DNA of 55,453 bases from Clostridia bacterium (GCA_024404095.1 JAKSQO010000015.1:1-55453), one strand, 5' to 3'. Positions 15,550-25,166 are shown, numbered from the stretch's first letter. Made by a program: numbers and translations. Notes: generated from the sequence alone by a model not told the origin.

Positions 15550-17997
15550 ATGCTCAAGTATCTGGACATAATCTCTCAGATGACGCTTAACGAAAAGGCA
15601 AGTCTTTGCTCGGGTAAGGACTTCTGGCATCTGAAAAGCATCGAACGTCTCGGTATACCTGAAATAATGGTATGTGACGGACCTCACGGTCTGCGTAAGC
15701 AGAATGCCGAAAACAAGGAGGTCGGACTGACAAACAGCTATCCCGCAACCTGCTTCCCGACAGCGGCAACAACAGCCTGCTCGTGGGATCCCGAGCTTCT
15801 TTATGAAATGGGACAGGCATTAGGCGAAGAGTGCCTTAAGGAAGAGGTTTCCGTTGTTCTCGGCCCCGGTGTTAATATGAAGCGTTCCCCGCTCTGCGGC
15901 AGAAACTTTGAATATTTTTCAGAGGATCCCGAGCTTGCAGGAAACATGGCGGCTTCGTTCATCAACGGTGTTAAGTCAAAGGGCATCGGCACATCACTTA
16001 AGCATTTTGCAGGAAACAGCCAGGAAATGAAGCGTATGACCTCAAACAGCATCATTGACGAGCGAGCACTCAGAGAGGTTTATCTCCGTGCTTTCGAGCT
16101 TGCTGTAACAAAGGCACAGCCTGCAACGGTTATGAACGCTTACAATCTTGTCAACGGTCACTACTGCTCCGAGAACTATTATCTTCAGCGCAAGGTTCTG
16201 CGTGAGGACTGGGGCTTTGAGGGTGCAGTTGTCAGCGACTGGGGCGCAGTCAACGTGCGTGTGGACGGACTCAGAAACGGCAATGACCTTGAAATGCCTT
16301 CATCAGGCGGAGTAAACGATAAGAAAATTGTTGAGGCTGTTAAAAACGGTGAGCTTGACGAGGCTATCCTCGATCAGACAGTTGATAATCTTCTTGACAT
16401 CATCCTTAAAGCTAAGGAAATCAAAAAGCAAAAATATACATATGATATAAAGGCTCACAACGAGATTGCCAAAAAAATCTCCGCACAGTCAATGGTTCTT
16501 CTTAAAAATGAGGATAACATTCTTCCTCTTAGCAGAACACCCGGCAAGTATACGGCAATCATCGGCGGATTTGTTGAGGAGCCCCGTTATCAGGGCTCAG
16601 GCAGTTCGAGAATCAATCCGACAATGCTCGCTGACGGCATTCAGGAATTCAAAAATTCTCCGCTTGATGTAAAATTTGCAAAGGGCTACAACCCGAACAG
16701 AAAGAATGACAAGGATGCGGCATTGCTTATTGCCGAGGCCTGCGACCTTGCAAAGGATGCAGACAATGTTGTGGTTCTTATCGGACTTACCGACGCTTAC
16801 GAATCCGAGGGCTTTGACAGACGCAATATGGAGCTTCCCGACGCACACAACAAGCTCATAAAGGCTCTTCGCAATGTTAACAAGAACATTGTTGTTGTTC
16901 TTCAGGGCGGTTCTCCCGTCGAAATGCCGTGGATTAACGACGTAAAGGCGGTTCTTAACGCTTACCTCGGCGGACAGGCTGTCAACTCAGCAATTGTTGA
17001 CGTTATCACAGGCAAATGCAATCCCTGCGGCAAGCTCGCAGAAACATATCCCCTCTGCCTTGCTGATACTCCGACAGCAGTACGTTATCCTCAGCCCGAT
17101 GTAAACAGCCAGTATCGCGAGAGTATTTTCATCGGTTACAGATACTATGATAAGGTGAATAAGAACGTGCTTTTCCCGTTCGGCTTCGGTCTTTCATATA
17201 CAACGTTTGAATACAGTGATATTAAGCTTGATAAAAACGCACTCAACAAGAATGAGGGCTGCACAGTAACTCTTAAGGTTAAAAATACAGGCAGCGTTGC
17301 GGGTGCGGAAATTGTTCAGGTTTATGTAGGCAAAACAGAAAGCAAAATCTTCCGTGCTCCCAAGGAGCTCAAGGGCTTCAAAAAGGTATGGCTTGAAGCA
17401 GGCGAGGAAAAGGAAGTTACAATCGAGCTTTCCGACAGAGCGTTCAAATTCTGGAACATCAGCACATCTGACTGGTGCACGGAGAGCGGCGAATATAAAA
17501 TTCTTGTCGGCGCATCCTCACGTGACATCAGACTTGAAAGCACAGTTAAGGTTACATCTGATGACGATGCTCTTATTCCGGATTTCAGCGAGAGTGCAAA
17601 AATTTACTTTGACGGTGACCCTGCAAAAGCAACTGAGGACGAGTTCAAGGTTCTTTTTGACGGCGAGCTTCCGTTCAAGCCCGTTGTTACTCCCGATAGC
17701 TACAACGTTACTATCGAATCAAGCAAGGACAAGGGACTTGCAAAGGCTATCTATAACACAGTTGACTTTGTTATGAAGCCCGCAGGCGGTGTCGGTTCCT
17801 CAATGATTGCAAACACAATTATGGAAACTCCCGTCAGAAACTTCATCTGCATGAGCGGCGGACTTTTCACCGAGGATATGGCAGACGGACTTCTCAAGGT
17901 ATTTGAGGGCAAGGATGTCGGCAAGGGTCTCGGAAAAATTGCCAAGGGTGTGCCTAATGCTCTTGTAAACCTGAAAACGCTTTTGAAATCAATATAA
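15550..17997 (+). CDS. Glycoside hydrolase family 3, beta-glucosidase type, cytosolic
   Basis: 815 residues. The GH3 N-terminal barrel has the family motifs DGPHGLR, FGRN-like GRNFEYFSEDP, KHFAGNSQE and the nucleophile Asp230 in VVSDWGAV. The GH3 C-terminal domain (about 310-560, GSGSSRINPT and EGFDRRNMELP) and a fibronectin III-like domain (about 590-660) follow. The last about 130 residues are extra: a region with FDGELPFKPV that ends in LLKSI and that I do not recognise. No signal peptide is present, so it should act on imported oligosaccharides or glycosides. The ATG at 15550 has AGGG eight bases upstream; the GTG three codons earlier is less likely. The secreted phosphoesterase gene begins 17 bases downstream. 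The sugar specificity is not readable. Confidence 0.94.
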   Translation: MLKYLDIISQMTLNEKASLCSGKDFWHLKSIERLGIPEIMVCDGPHGLRKQNAENKEVGLTNSYPATCFPTAATTACSWDPELLYEMGQALGEECLKEEVSVVLGPGVNMKRSPLCGRNFEYFSEDPELAGNMAASFINGVKSKGIGTSLKHFAGNSQEMKRMTSNSIIDERALREVYLRAFELAVTKAQPATVMNAYNLVNGHYCSENYYLQRKVLREDWGFEGAVVSDWGAVNVRVDGLRNGNDLEMPSSGGVNDKKIVEAVKNGELDEAILDQTVDNLLDIILKAKEIKKQKYTYDIKAHNEIAKKISAQSMVLLKNEDNILPLSRTPGKYTAIIGGFVEEPRYQGSGSSRINPTMLADGIQEFKNSPLDVKFAKGYNPNRKNDKDAALLIAEACDLAKDADNVVVLIGLTDAYESEGFDRRNMELPDAHNKLIKALRNVNKNIVVVLQGGSPVEMPWINDVKAVLNAYLGGQAVNSAIVDVITGKCNPCGKLAETYPLCLADTPTAVRYPQPDVNSQYRESIFIGYRYYDKVNKNVLFPFGFGLSYTTFEYSDIKLDKNALNKNEGCTVTLKVKNTGSVAGAEIVQVYVGKTESKIFRAPKELKGFKKVWLEAGEEKEVTIELSDRAFKFWNISTSDWCTESGEYKILVGASSRDIRLESTVKVTSDDDALIPDFSESAKIYFDGDPAKATEDEFKVLFDGELPFKPVVTPDSYNVTIESSKDKGLAKAIYNTVDFVMKPAGGVGSSMIANTIMETPVRNFICMSGGLFTEDMADGLLKVFEGKDVGKGLGKIAKGVPNALVNLKTLLKSI

Positions 17998-18014
17998 ATT
18001 ATCCGGAGGGTAAA

Positions 18015-21000
18015 ATGAAAAATACAGGTAAAAAAATTATTTCTGTAATAATCACAATTATTATGCTTATCTCCGTCATACCGATGAATGCGGCGGCAGC
18101 TGACGCTGTGCTTGATGCGGTTTCACCTGCTGATACACTCAATTTCGGTTTTGTCTCCGACCTTCATTATTATCCTAAGGTACTTACAGGCGACTACTGT
18201 GACGAGTTTATGACTGATGCGGAAGCGTCAATCGGCAGAAACATCTATCAGGCTGAAGCTCAGCTTGAATCTGCTCTTGCCGCATATGCTGAGCACGCTA
18301 AAGAAAACGGTATGAAGTATCTTGTTGTCTCGGGCGACCTTACGGCAAACGGAGAATATCTCGCGCATGTCGAGCTTGCAAAGCGTCTTGAAAGATTTGA
18401 AAAGGAAACAGGCATTCAGGTTATCATTGTAAACGGTAATCACGATATTGTTAAGCCTGAGGCGGAAACATTTGAAAACGGTGTTTCCGAGGAGTCAAAA
18501 AAACTCACTCCCGAGGAATTCCTTGAGCTTTACAAAAATCTCGGCTACGACCTTGCATACAGCAGATTTGTTCCCAAAGAGGGTCATTATGCAAATATGC
18601 TTTCATATTCCGTTCGTATTGACGGCAACAGATTTATCGTTATGGACACAGGTGTTTACAGCCCCGATGTTACCAAGAACGGGGAATTCGGCGGTGAAAC
18701 ACGCGGCTGTCTTACAGATGACTGCCTTGAATGGGTTCTCAATCAGATTGAAGAGGCAAAGGCCTGCGGCGAAACAGTTATCGGTGTAAGCCATCACAAC
18801 TTTGCATATCATTCACGTGCCGAATACAGAATTCTCCGCGGTTTTGTTATTGATAATTTTGAAAAGCTGGGCGAAACTCTTGCCGATGCAGGTATGCACT
18901 ATAACCTCTCGGGTCACATTCATCAGAGCGATATTGCGCAGCTTGTAACAGATAACGGTGAAACGCTTACAGAAATCTGCTGCCCGTCACTCTCATCCTT
19001 CCCGAACTATTTCCGTGAAATGTCACTTTCAACTGACAGAAACGGCGTTATCACAATGGACACAAAGAGTTTTGACGTTGACTGCGTAAAGCCTGTTGAG
19101 GTCAACGGTTACACATATGATGTTCCGTTCAGAAAAGAGTCAACCAAGGTTACCTTCCTCGGTGACGAGGGATTTGCCGCAAAGGCAAGTGACTTTATTC
19201 TTCAGCTTCTTAAGAAGTACAGCGCCGAAATTAAGGATGAGGGCGGACTTGTACCTTTCCTTAAAACAATGGGCGTTGACCTTGAGGAAATCCTTAAAGG
19301 CTTCCTCGGCAACGGATTCAGAGTACAGGGAAGAGATATTTTCACAGTTGACAACATTCTTCTTTTTGTCAATGACCTCAGCGATCAGATTTACGCAAAC
19401 TATCTTGAAGATCCCGAAGCAACGGCAGATTTTCTTGAAACAGAAATTGAGAAGCTTCTGAGCGTTCAGGTTTCCGACCTTCCGAGCACACGTTTCCTTG
19501 ATGAATACGGCTTCGGCGATGCAGAAAAGCCCGGCGATTTTGAGGATTTGCTTTGCTGCATCTATGTTTATCTCTATCAGGGCGACTATTACTATGAAGA
19601 TGATCCGTTTGTAATGGACGCTCTTGACAAGCTCGAAAACGGAGACACAGTATTCAAATTATTTGATGCTCTTCTTGAAATTGTCGCTGACGATATTCTT
19701 CAGGGACACATTCTTAATGACCTTGAGTTCCACCCCAAAGCTCTGTTCCCCGAGGGTTCACTCGCAAACCTCGTTGTCGGAACAATCGGTTCGGTCGTTA
19801 CTCTGCTTCTCCACGGTGACATCAGCTATCTTAATATCTCAAATAAAATCCTCGGACTTGTAAACGGTCTCGGAATTATCGAATACAACTCACTTTGGGG
19901 AATTGTTGAGCATTATATGGACGAGTATCTCACTGATACTCAGCTTGAGGGCATTGGTCAGACACTCGCAGGCATTGTACGTGACTTTGCCGAGGATGAC
20001 AGCTTCAAGCTCGACAGCAATGCAACAATTGTTTATAACGGTCCTGTTGCGGTTGAGGCAACAAGAGAGAATTACAGACTTCCCACTGCGGTTACAGTAA
20101 CTCTTGGTGAGGATTCAACAGCAAGAAATCTCAGCTGGTACACAAAGTACAGCGTTCAGGGCAGCGACATTGAAATCGTTGAAAAAGGCGACAGCTTCAC
20201 AGGCAAAGACTCTGCTCCCGACGGTATCACAGTCACAGCTGAAACAACGGAAACAACAAGAATGTACCCCGGCGTTGACCTCGGTGTTATCGGAATTATG
20301 AATTATGAATTCCCGATGAACCGCCACATCGTTAAGGTTTCGGGACTTGAGGCAGGCAAAACATATTTCTACCGCATCGGTGACGCTTCAAGGAACTGGT
20401 GGAGTCAGACAGGTTCATTCAAAACCGAAAACGGCGGCGATGAGACATCGTTCATCCACATCGGCGACCCGCAGTCACAGTCCGCTAAGCAGTATGACAC
20501 CTTTGCCGCTCTTATTGCAAAAGCATATGAGATGTATGACTCGGATTTCATCATTGACACAGGTGACAACGTCGACCACGGCGATAACTTCAGACAGTGG
20601 CAATGGTTCCTTGACGAAGCATCAGACACACTTATGAACACAGCTCTTATGTCAGCCGCAGGCAACCATGAGGAAAAGGGTTCATTCGCAATCGACAAGA
20701 ACTTTGTTTACTCAAACGTACCCGAGCAGGACGTTGAGGAAGGAATTTACTTCTCATTCGATTACAACAATGTTCACGTTGCAATACTTAACACAAACAA
20801 CCTTGACAAGGATGACAGCCTTAATGATGAGCAGATTGAATGGCTTAAGGATGATATGCAGTCAAGCAATGCCGACTGGAAATTCGTTGCATTCCATAAG
20901 GCAATGTATTCAAACGGCTCACACTACAAGGATGATGATGTTTGCGAAATCAGAGATGAGCTTTGTGAGCTTATGCCACAGCTCGGTATTGATATGGTTT

Positions 21001-21500
21001 TCCAGGGACACGACCATGTTTACCTCAGAACCGATTCAATGATTGACAATGAAGTTGAGTCAGTTACAACCTCAACCGCAACCTTCAACGGCATGGACTA
21101 CACCGTAAAGGAGAACCCTGTCGGAACAGTTTATGTTATCAGCGGATGCTCGGGCGTTAAGGTTTACAAACAGAAGGACGCAAGCCTTACCGATAAGTAT
21201 TTCCCGAGAGCAGAGGTTATCGAGGACGTTTCGTACTCAGTGTTCTCAGGCGTTCACATTGTGGGCGATACACTTTATTTTGACGCTTACACATTCGATA
21301 CCGAAACAGGCAACACCGACAGAATAGACTCGTTCGCAATTTCAAAAGACCTTTCGGTACAGAAAGGAACAGGAGTTCCCGAACCGTCAAAGTTCGCTGA
21401 ATTCTTCAGCAATCTGATTGAATTCCTCAAGCCTGTGTTCCTTAAGCTTCTTAAGCTTGCAATGCAGCTTTTCGGGATTGAGTTCTTCGGTCTTGTATAA
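18015..21500 (+). CDS. Large secreted protein with two different metallophosphoesterase domains
   Basis: 1161 residues. Signal peptide (KKIISVIITIIMLISVIPM, cleavage near AAA at 27-29). The first calcineurin-like domain (about 44-330) has FVSDLH (Asp49, His51), SGDLTANGE, NGNHD, SHHN and SGHIH. A long middle region (about 380-700) has no recognised domain. The second half is purple-acid-phosphatase-like: a fibronectin-type domain ending in GLEAGKTYFYRIGDASRNWW, then a second metallophosphoesterase with HIGDPQ (Asp818), DTGDNVDHGD, AAGNHEE, FHKAMYS and GHDHVY. This half is clearly homologous to the protein at 39010-40497. The C-terminus (about 1127-1161) is an amphipathic hydrophobic helix. 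GGAGG lies five bases before the ATG. It probably works on phosphate esters outside the cell; substrates are unknown. Confidence 0.9.
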   Translation: MKNTGKKIISVIITIIMLISVIPMNAAAADAVLDAVSPADTLNFGFVSDLHYYPKVLTGDYCDEFMTDAEASIGRNIYQAEAQLESALAAYAEHAKENGMKYLVVSGDLTANGEYLAHVELAKRLERFEKETGIQVIIVNGNHDIVKPEAETFENGVSEESKKLTPEEFLELYKNLGYDLAYSRFVPKEGHYANMLSYSVRIDGNRFIVMDTGVYSPDVTKNGEFGGETRGCLTDDCLEWVLNQIEEAKACGETVIGVSHHNFAYHSRAEYRILRGFVIDNFEKLGETLADAGMHYNLSGHIHQSDIAQLVTDNGETLTEICCPSLSSFPNYFREMSLSTDRNGVITMDTKSFDVDCVKPVEVNGYTYDVPFRKESTKVTFLGDEGFAAKASDFILQLLKKYSAEIKDEGGLVPFLKTMGVDLEEILKGFLGNGFRVQGRDIFTVDNILLFVNDLSDQIYANYLEDPEATADFLETEIEKLLSVQVSDLPSTRFLDEYGFGDAEKPGDFEDLLCCIYVYLYQGDYYYEDDPFVMDALDKLENGDTVFKLFDALLEIVADDILQGHILNDLEFHPKALFPEGSLANLVVGTIGSVVTLLLHGDISYLNISNKILGLVNGLGIIEYNSLWGIVEHYMDEYLTDTQLEGIGQTLAGIVRDFAEDDSFKLDSNATIVYNGPVAVEATRENYRLPTAVTVTLGEDSTARNLSWYTKYSVQGSDIEIVEKGDSFTGKDSAPDGITVTAETTETTRMYPGVDLGVIGIMNYEFPMNRHIVKVSGLEAGKTYFYRIGDASRNWWSQTGSFKTENGGDETSFIHIGDPQSQSAKQYDTFAALIAKAYEMYDSDFIIDTGDNVDHGDNFRQWQWFLDEASDTLMNTALMSAAGNHEEKGSFAIDKNFVYSNVPEQDVEEGIYFSFDYNNVHVAILNTNNLDKDDSLNDEQIEWLKDDMQSSNADWKFVAFHKAMYSNGSHYKDDDVCEIRDELCELMPQLGIDMVFQGHDHVYLRTDSMIDNEVESVTTSTATFNGMDYTVKENPVGTVYVISGCSGVKVYKQKDASLTDKYFPRAEVIEDVSYSVFSGVHIVGDTLYFDAYTFDTETGNTDRIDSFAISKDLSVQKGTGVPEPSKFAEFFSNLIEFLKPVFLKLLKLAMQLFGIEFFGLV

Positions 21501-21510
21501 TTAAATAATT

Positions 21511-21539
21511 AAGCGGTGCCGTTTTCGACACCGCTTTTT
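21511..21539. terminator. Terminator between convergent genes
   Basis: Stem AAGCGGTG...CACCGCTT around a TTTT loop, with TTTTT on the plus side. It ends the phosphoesterase operon; on the minus side the following tract is poorer in T. Confidence 0.85.
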
Positions 21540-21540
21540 A

Positions 21541-22200
21541 CTATTCTTTAAATGCATTTGCATTTTTAATAATATTGACAATTATAAAAACTGTGTATCC
21601 GATAAAACCAAGTGCAACTGCAAGCAATCCGATTGTCCACGGATACGAAAATTCCTGTCCGCCGATGTTTACCGCCTTGCCGAGAATGTTTGCACGCAGA
21701 GCGATAATGCCGAGAATCAGAAGAAAAATTCCTCCGCCGCCGACAGGAAGAAACGCTTCCTTAAGCTGATGAGTGATGAATTTTTTTCTCATCCTTTTAT
21801 TTGGAAAAATCTGCCGTTCACCCTCAAGCTTTGAACCGCTTACCTCGGCTGAATATCCTGAAAAAATTGCATCAATTCCGAATTTTTCCTTTGCCTTGAC
21901 TTTTGTTTTAATTGAAATAACTGCTTTTGCCGCATTAACATTCACAATAAATTCTCCGTCAAGCTGAACGTGCTGACTTTGCTCAGAACGCTCAGTTTTT
22001 GCTTTGAAATCCGTAGCGTCAATCTCGTGAAAATCTTCGGTTTCCATCGGAATTCTTGCACGGTGAACTCTGATTTTGTGCTGACCTTTTTCAACAGCTT
22101 CAACAGTAACACGTTCTTCATCCCGAAGTGTAAATTTATTATTTTTAAAGCAGACGATAACGGTATCGCCTGTAAAATTTTCAAATCTGATATTCGCCAA
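21541..22200 (-). CDS. Two-helix membrane protein with N-terminal beta-rich domain, unknown function
   Basis: 219 residues. I do not recognise the family. The first about 135 residues look beta-rich and soluble (short strands such as TVIVCFKNNKFTL and FIVNVNAAKAVISI, somewhat like small PEGA-type or sandwich folds). A basic stretch (NKRMRKKF) and two transmembrane helices (about 152-172 and 188-210) follow. The start appears to be TTG (22200), with only GGA nine bases upstream, so it is uncertain. It faces the DUF1540 gene divergently and ends against the phosphoesterase terminator. It lacks a signal peptide, so the N-terminal domain should be cytoplasmic. Confidence 0.7.
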   Translation of the reverse strand: MANIRFENFTGDTVIVCFKNNKFTLRDEERVTVEAVEKGQHKIRVHRARIPMETEDFHEIDATDFKAKTERSEQSQHVQLDGEFIVNVNAAKAVISIKTKVKAKEKFGIDAIFSGYSAEVSGSKLEGERQIFPNKRMRKKFITHQLKEAFLPVGGGGIFLLILGIIALRANILGKAVNIGGQEFSYPWTIGLLAVALGFIGYTVFIIVNIIKNANAFKE

Positions 22201-22275
22201 AAAATCACATCCGTTAAAGAAATTTTTGTCTCCGAATCAAACGAATATATTCTAAATAATCGCAGAAAATAATCC

Positions 22276-22298
22276 TGTGATTTCGTCACAAATATAAT
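22276..22298 (+). promoter_or_regulatory. TGTGA-N5-TCACA palindrome just upstream of a TATAAT -10, DUF1540 gene
   Basis: Perfect inverted repeat at 22276-22290 followed two bases later by TATAAT (22293-22298). No good -35 hexamer is visible, which would fit activator dependence. Palindrome and -10 are seen directly; regulation is inference. Confidence 0.5.
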
Positions 22299-22314
22299 CA
22301 GAGAGGTAACTGAA

Positions 22315-22482
22315 ATGAAACACGAAATTAAAGAAATCAAGTGCAACGCAGTAAACTGCGTTTATAACGAAGACGGCCGCAAGTGCGTTGCAGGTCATAT
22401 CGAGGTTGGTCCTTCAAGCGCATGCACCTGTGCCGAAACAATCTGCGCAACATTTGAGCCTAGCACAACAGAAAGCAAATAA
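22315..22482 (+). CDS. DUF1540 domain small cysteine-rich protein
   Basis: 55 residues, begins MKHEIKEIKCNAVNCVYNED and ends FEPSTTESK. The six cysteines in the pattern CxxxxC-x8-C-x12-C-x-C-x4-C, with GHIEVGPSSACTCAETIC, match the DUF1540 family of short, probably metal- or disulfide-binding proteins common in Clostridia. AGAGG lies eight bases before the ATG, and a bidirectional terminator follows the stop. The molecular role is unknown. The gene is easy to miss because of its size. Confidence 0.92.
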   Translation: MKHEIKEIKCNAVNCVYNEDGRKCVAGHIEVGPSSACTCAETICATFEPSTTESK

Positions 22483-22493
22483 AAAAGCGAAAA

Positions 22494-22528
22494 AGTAAGG
22501 GCGTACAAATCGTACGCCCGACTTTTTT
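22494..22528. terminator. Bidirectional terminator between DUF1540 gene and thrC
   Basis: Perfect stem GGGCGTAC, loop AAATC, GTACGCCC, with TTTTTT on the plus side and TTACTTTTT on the minus side. Confidence 0.9.
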
Positions 22529-24020
22529 ATTTAAGCATATCGAAAACGACCTGTTCCATATCCTCTTTTTTACAGCAGCCTGTGAATCTCGGGGTCTTGC
22601 CCTTGAGGTTTGCAAGCTGAGGAGGACAATCCTCGCCTGTTTCAACATGAAGACCGAGAACCATATCGAATTCGTCCATACCCTCACTTATTCCCGGGCG
22701 GACTGCGTCAAGAACAGCCTTGCTGAACTTGAACGGATTAGCTGTTGAAGCGATAACCGTGGGAGTTGCGTCGCCTGTTTCAGCTTTATACTTATTATAA
22801 ACATCAACAGCAACAGCTGTATGAGTATCGCAGAGATATTTGTAATCGCCGAATGTCTTTGCAATACAAGCCTTTGTTCCGTCATCGTCACAGCAACCTG
22901 CCTCAAACATTGAGTTGAGTTTAGCAAAAACTTCGTCATTCACCTTGTAACAGCCATTCTTTGAAAGCTGAGCCATCCAGTCAGCCGTAAGTCCGTCATC
23001 CATACCTGAAAGCAGGAAAAGAAGTCTTTCAAGGTTTGATGAAATAAGAATATCCATAGACGGAGAAATTGTTGTATAGAAATCACGCTTGCGGTTATAT
23101 GTTCCTGTCTTGAGGAAATCAGTAAGAACATTGTTTGCGTTTGAAGCGCAGATAAGCTTGTTTACGGGAACACCCATTTCCTTTGCATAGTAAGCAGCGA
23201 GAATATTACCGAAATTACCTGTCGGAACAACAACATTCATCTTTTCACCAAGCTCGATTTCACCGCTGTTTACCATATCGCAATAAGCTGAAACATAGTA
23301 AACAACCTGCGGTACAAGACGACCCCAGTTGATTGAGTTTGCAGATGAGAACATCATTCCGTTTTCGTCAAGCTTCTTTGCAACTTCCTTATCTGTGAAG
23401 ATTGCCTTAACGCCGCTCTGTGCATCGTCGAAGTTACCCTCAATTGCGCATACGCCGACATTATTGCCCTCCTGAGTTGTCATCTGAAGCTTCTGCATCG
23501 GGCTTACGCCGTCATTGGGATAGAAAACAAGAATCTTTGTATTCTTAACATCCTTGAAGCCTTCAAGTGCAGCCTTGCCTGTGTCACCCGAGGTTGCAAC
23601 AAGAATAACAATCTGCTTGTCGGGAGCTGACTTTGAGGAAGCAACCGTAAGAAGGTGCGGAAGAAGCTGGAGAGCCATATCCTTGAATGCACATGTCGGA
23701 CCTTTCCACAGCTCGAGAATATCCGTACCCTTTTCAAGTTTATGAAGCGGAGCAATCTTTTCGCTTGAGAACTTGCCCTCACCGTATGCACCCTTTACGC
23801 AGGTGTCAATTTCATCTGCTGTAAAGTCGGTGAGATAAAGGGAAAGAATCTCCTTTGCTCTGCCGATATAATCAAGACCTGCAATGCGCTTGATATCATC
23901 AAGTGAAATCTGAGGAATTTCCTCAGGAACGAACAATCCGCCCTCGGCTGAAATACCGTGAGCAATAGCCTGTGAAGAGCTTACCTTGATGCTTCTGTCA
24001 CGTGTGCTTGTGTAAAACAT
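22527..24020 (-). CDS. thrC: Threonine synthase
   Basis: PLP enzyme that converts O-phospho-L-homoserine to L-threonine in the cytoplasm. 497 residues, the long form. The N-terminal threonine synthase domain begins FYTSTRD and includes AEGGLFVPEEIP. The PLP lysine lies in GPTCAFKDMALQ (about residue 111), and NFGNILAAYYAKEMGVP and SANPFKFSKAVLD are family-typical. AAGGAG precedes the ATG by eight bases. It stands alone with its own promoter and terminator; no homoserine kinase or dehydrogenase gene is near. Confidence 0.97.
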   Translation of the reverse strand: MFYTSTRDRSIKVSSSQAIAHGISAEGGLFVPEEIPQISLDDIKRIAGLDYIGRAKEILSLYLTDFTADEIDTCVKGAYGEGKFSSEKIAPLHKLEKGTDILELWKGPTCAFKDMALQLLPHLLTVASSKSAPDKQIVILVATSGDTGKAALEGFKDVKNTKILVFYPNDGVSPMQKLQMTTQEGNNVGVCAIEGNFDDAQSGVKAIFTDKEVAKKLDENGMMFSSANSINWGRLVPQVVYYVSAYCDMVNSGEIELGEKMNVVVPTGNFGNILAAYYAKEMGVPVNKLICASNANNVLTDFLKTGTYNRKRDFYTTISPSMDILISSNLERLLFLLSGMDDGLTADWMAQLSKNGCYKVNDEVFAKLNSMFEAGCCDDDGTKACIAKTFGDYKYLCDTHTAVAVDVYNKYKAETGDATPTVIASTANPFKFSKAVLDAVRPGISEGMDEFDMVLGLHVETGEDCPPQLANLKGKTPRFTGCCKKEDMEQVVFDMLK

Positions 24021-24088
24021 TTTACATTCTCCTTATATAGTTTACGCAGAAAACCTGCGAATCTGATAAAATACCATTCATAAAGTAG

Positions 24089-24117
24089 ATAATATCATAA
24101 ATATTTTTTATTTTCAA
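24089..24117 (-). promoter_or_regulatory. Predicted promoter of thrC
   Basis: Minus-strand TTGAAA (24112-24117), 17-base spacer, TATTAT (24089-24094). The leader has a small hairpin, CGCAG/CTGCG, near the ribosome-binding site; no T-box or other riboswitch motif was seen. Confidence 0.6.
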
Positions 24118-24133
24118 TAAATCTTGAAAATTT

Positions 24134-24493
24134 TCAGCCTTCATAAGCATTTTCAATGTAGTTTAGTGAAGTAACCTCATATTTGTTATCAAGTCGAACC
24201 TCGCAGACATCGAATCTCGGCTGAAGCTTATACTCATAAGCCTTTATAAAAAGCCCGGCAGTTGCGATTATTCTGCTCTGCTTCGCGCTGTCGACAGCCT
24301 CCATAGGCTCGGCGATTGTCTTTTCGCCTCTTGTTTTGACCTCGACAAAGCAGATATTTTTATCTTTCTGAGCGATTATATCAATCTCGCCGAGACGTGA
24401 ACGATAGTTTGATGTGATAATCCTGTATCCGTTGTCTCTGAGATATCTTGCGGCATAGACCTCGCCCCATATACCTGTTTTATTTATTTCCAT
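24134..24493 (-). CDS. YraN/UPF0102 family nuclease-fold protein
   Basis: 119 residues. It has the restriction-endonuclease-like core of the family: GxxGExxAARYL (IWGEVYAARYLRDNGY), then RSRLGEIDIIAQ and CFVEVKTR, which place the conserved Glu/Asp/Glu-Lys residues. The role is unknown; a link with DNA processing is suggested by the fold. It overlaps rnhB by 14 bases and is therefore translationally coupled, an arrangement common in bacteria. No terminator is obvious; A/T-rich sequence with the divergent-side thrC promoter follows. Confidence 0.93.
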   Translation of the reverse strand: MEINKTGIWGEVYAARYLRDNGYRIITSNYRSRLGEIDIIAQKDKNICFVEVKTRGEKTIAEPMEAVDSAKQSRIIATAGLFIKAYEYKLQPRFDVCEVRLDNKYEVTSLNYIENAYEG

Positions 24494-25106
24494 AAAAACT
24501 CTTCAAAAATGTCATTCGGTGGATTTCGGACGGACCGTATTCTGTCAGCATTTCATAATGCAGCTTTGTTCCGTATCCTTTATGCTTTGCGAACTGATAC
24601 TCAGGATATTTTTTATCCATTTCAAGCATAAATCTGTCCCTCGTAACTTTAGCAAGAATTGATGCGGCGGCAATTGACATTGAACGTGCATCACCCTTGA
24701 CAATAGTCTGTGTCGGTATACCGAGCTCAGGGTCACGGTTACCGTCAACAAGTGCCATATCAGGCTTTACTCCGAGCTTCTGAAAAGCACGGTTCATTGC
24801 AAGATATGTTGCCTGCAGAATATTTATTTCGTCAATTTCCTTTTCATCCGCCGTCGCAATGCCGTAGGCAAGTGCCTTTTCAATAATTACATCATAAAGA
24901 GCCTCGCGCTTTTTCTCAGTCAGCTTTTTTGAATCGTTGATGCCTTCAATCTCGCAGCCCTCGGGCAGAATTACCGCTGCGGCGCATACAGGCCCTGCAA
25001 GCGGACCTCTGCCTGCTTCGTCAATACCGCAGACAATGTTGTAGCCGTTTGCCTTTGCCTCGTTTTCAAATTTAAACCAGTCTATTACTTCAACTTCTTT
25101 TTTCAC
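24480..25106 (-). CDS. rnhB: Ribonuclease HII
   Basis: Removes ribonucleotides embedded in DNA and RNA of RNA-DNA hybrids. The acidic catalytic residues are seen in GIDEAGRGPLAGPV (Asp, Glu), the Asp in LVDGNRD and the later Asp in ILAKVTRDRFM. About 208 residues. I prefer the GTG at 25106, with AGAGGG six bases upstream, over an in-frame GTG five codons earlier without a good site. The gene overlaps yraN. It lies about 60 bases downstream of the terminator of the aconitase X genes. Confidence 0.96.
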   Translation of the reverse strand: MKKEVEVIDWFKFENEAKANGYNIVCGIDEAGRGPLAGPVCAAAVILPEGCEIEGINDSKKLTEKKREALYDVIIEKALAYGIATADEKEIDEINILQATYLAMNRAFQKLGVKPDMALVDGNRDPELGIPTQTIVKGDARSMSIAAASILAKVTRDRFMLEMDKKYPEYQFAKHKGYGTKLHYEMLTEYGPSEIHRMTFLKSFYGNK

Positions 25107-25166
25107 AGAAATCCCTCTCACTTCGGATTTTTATTTCATTACACAAATTCTTTTCTGCAATCAAAT

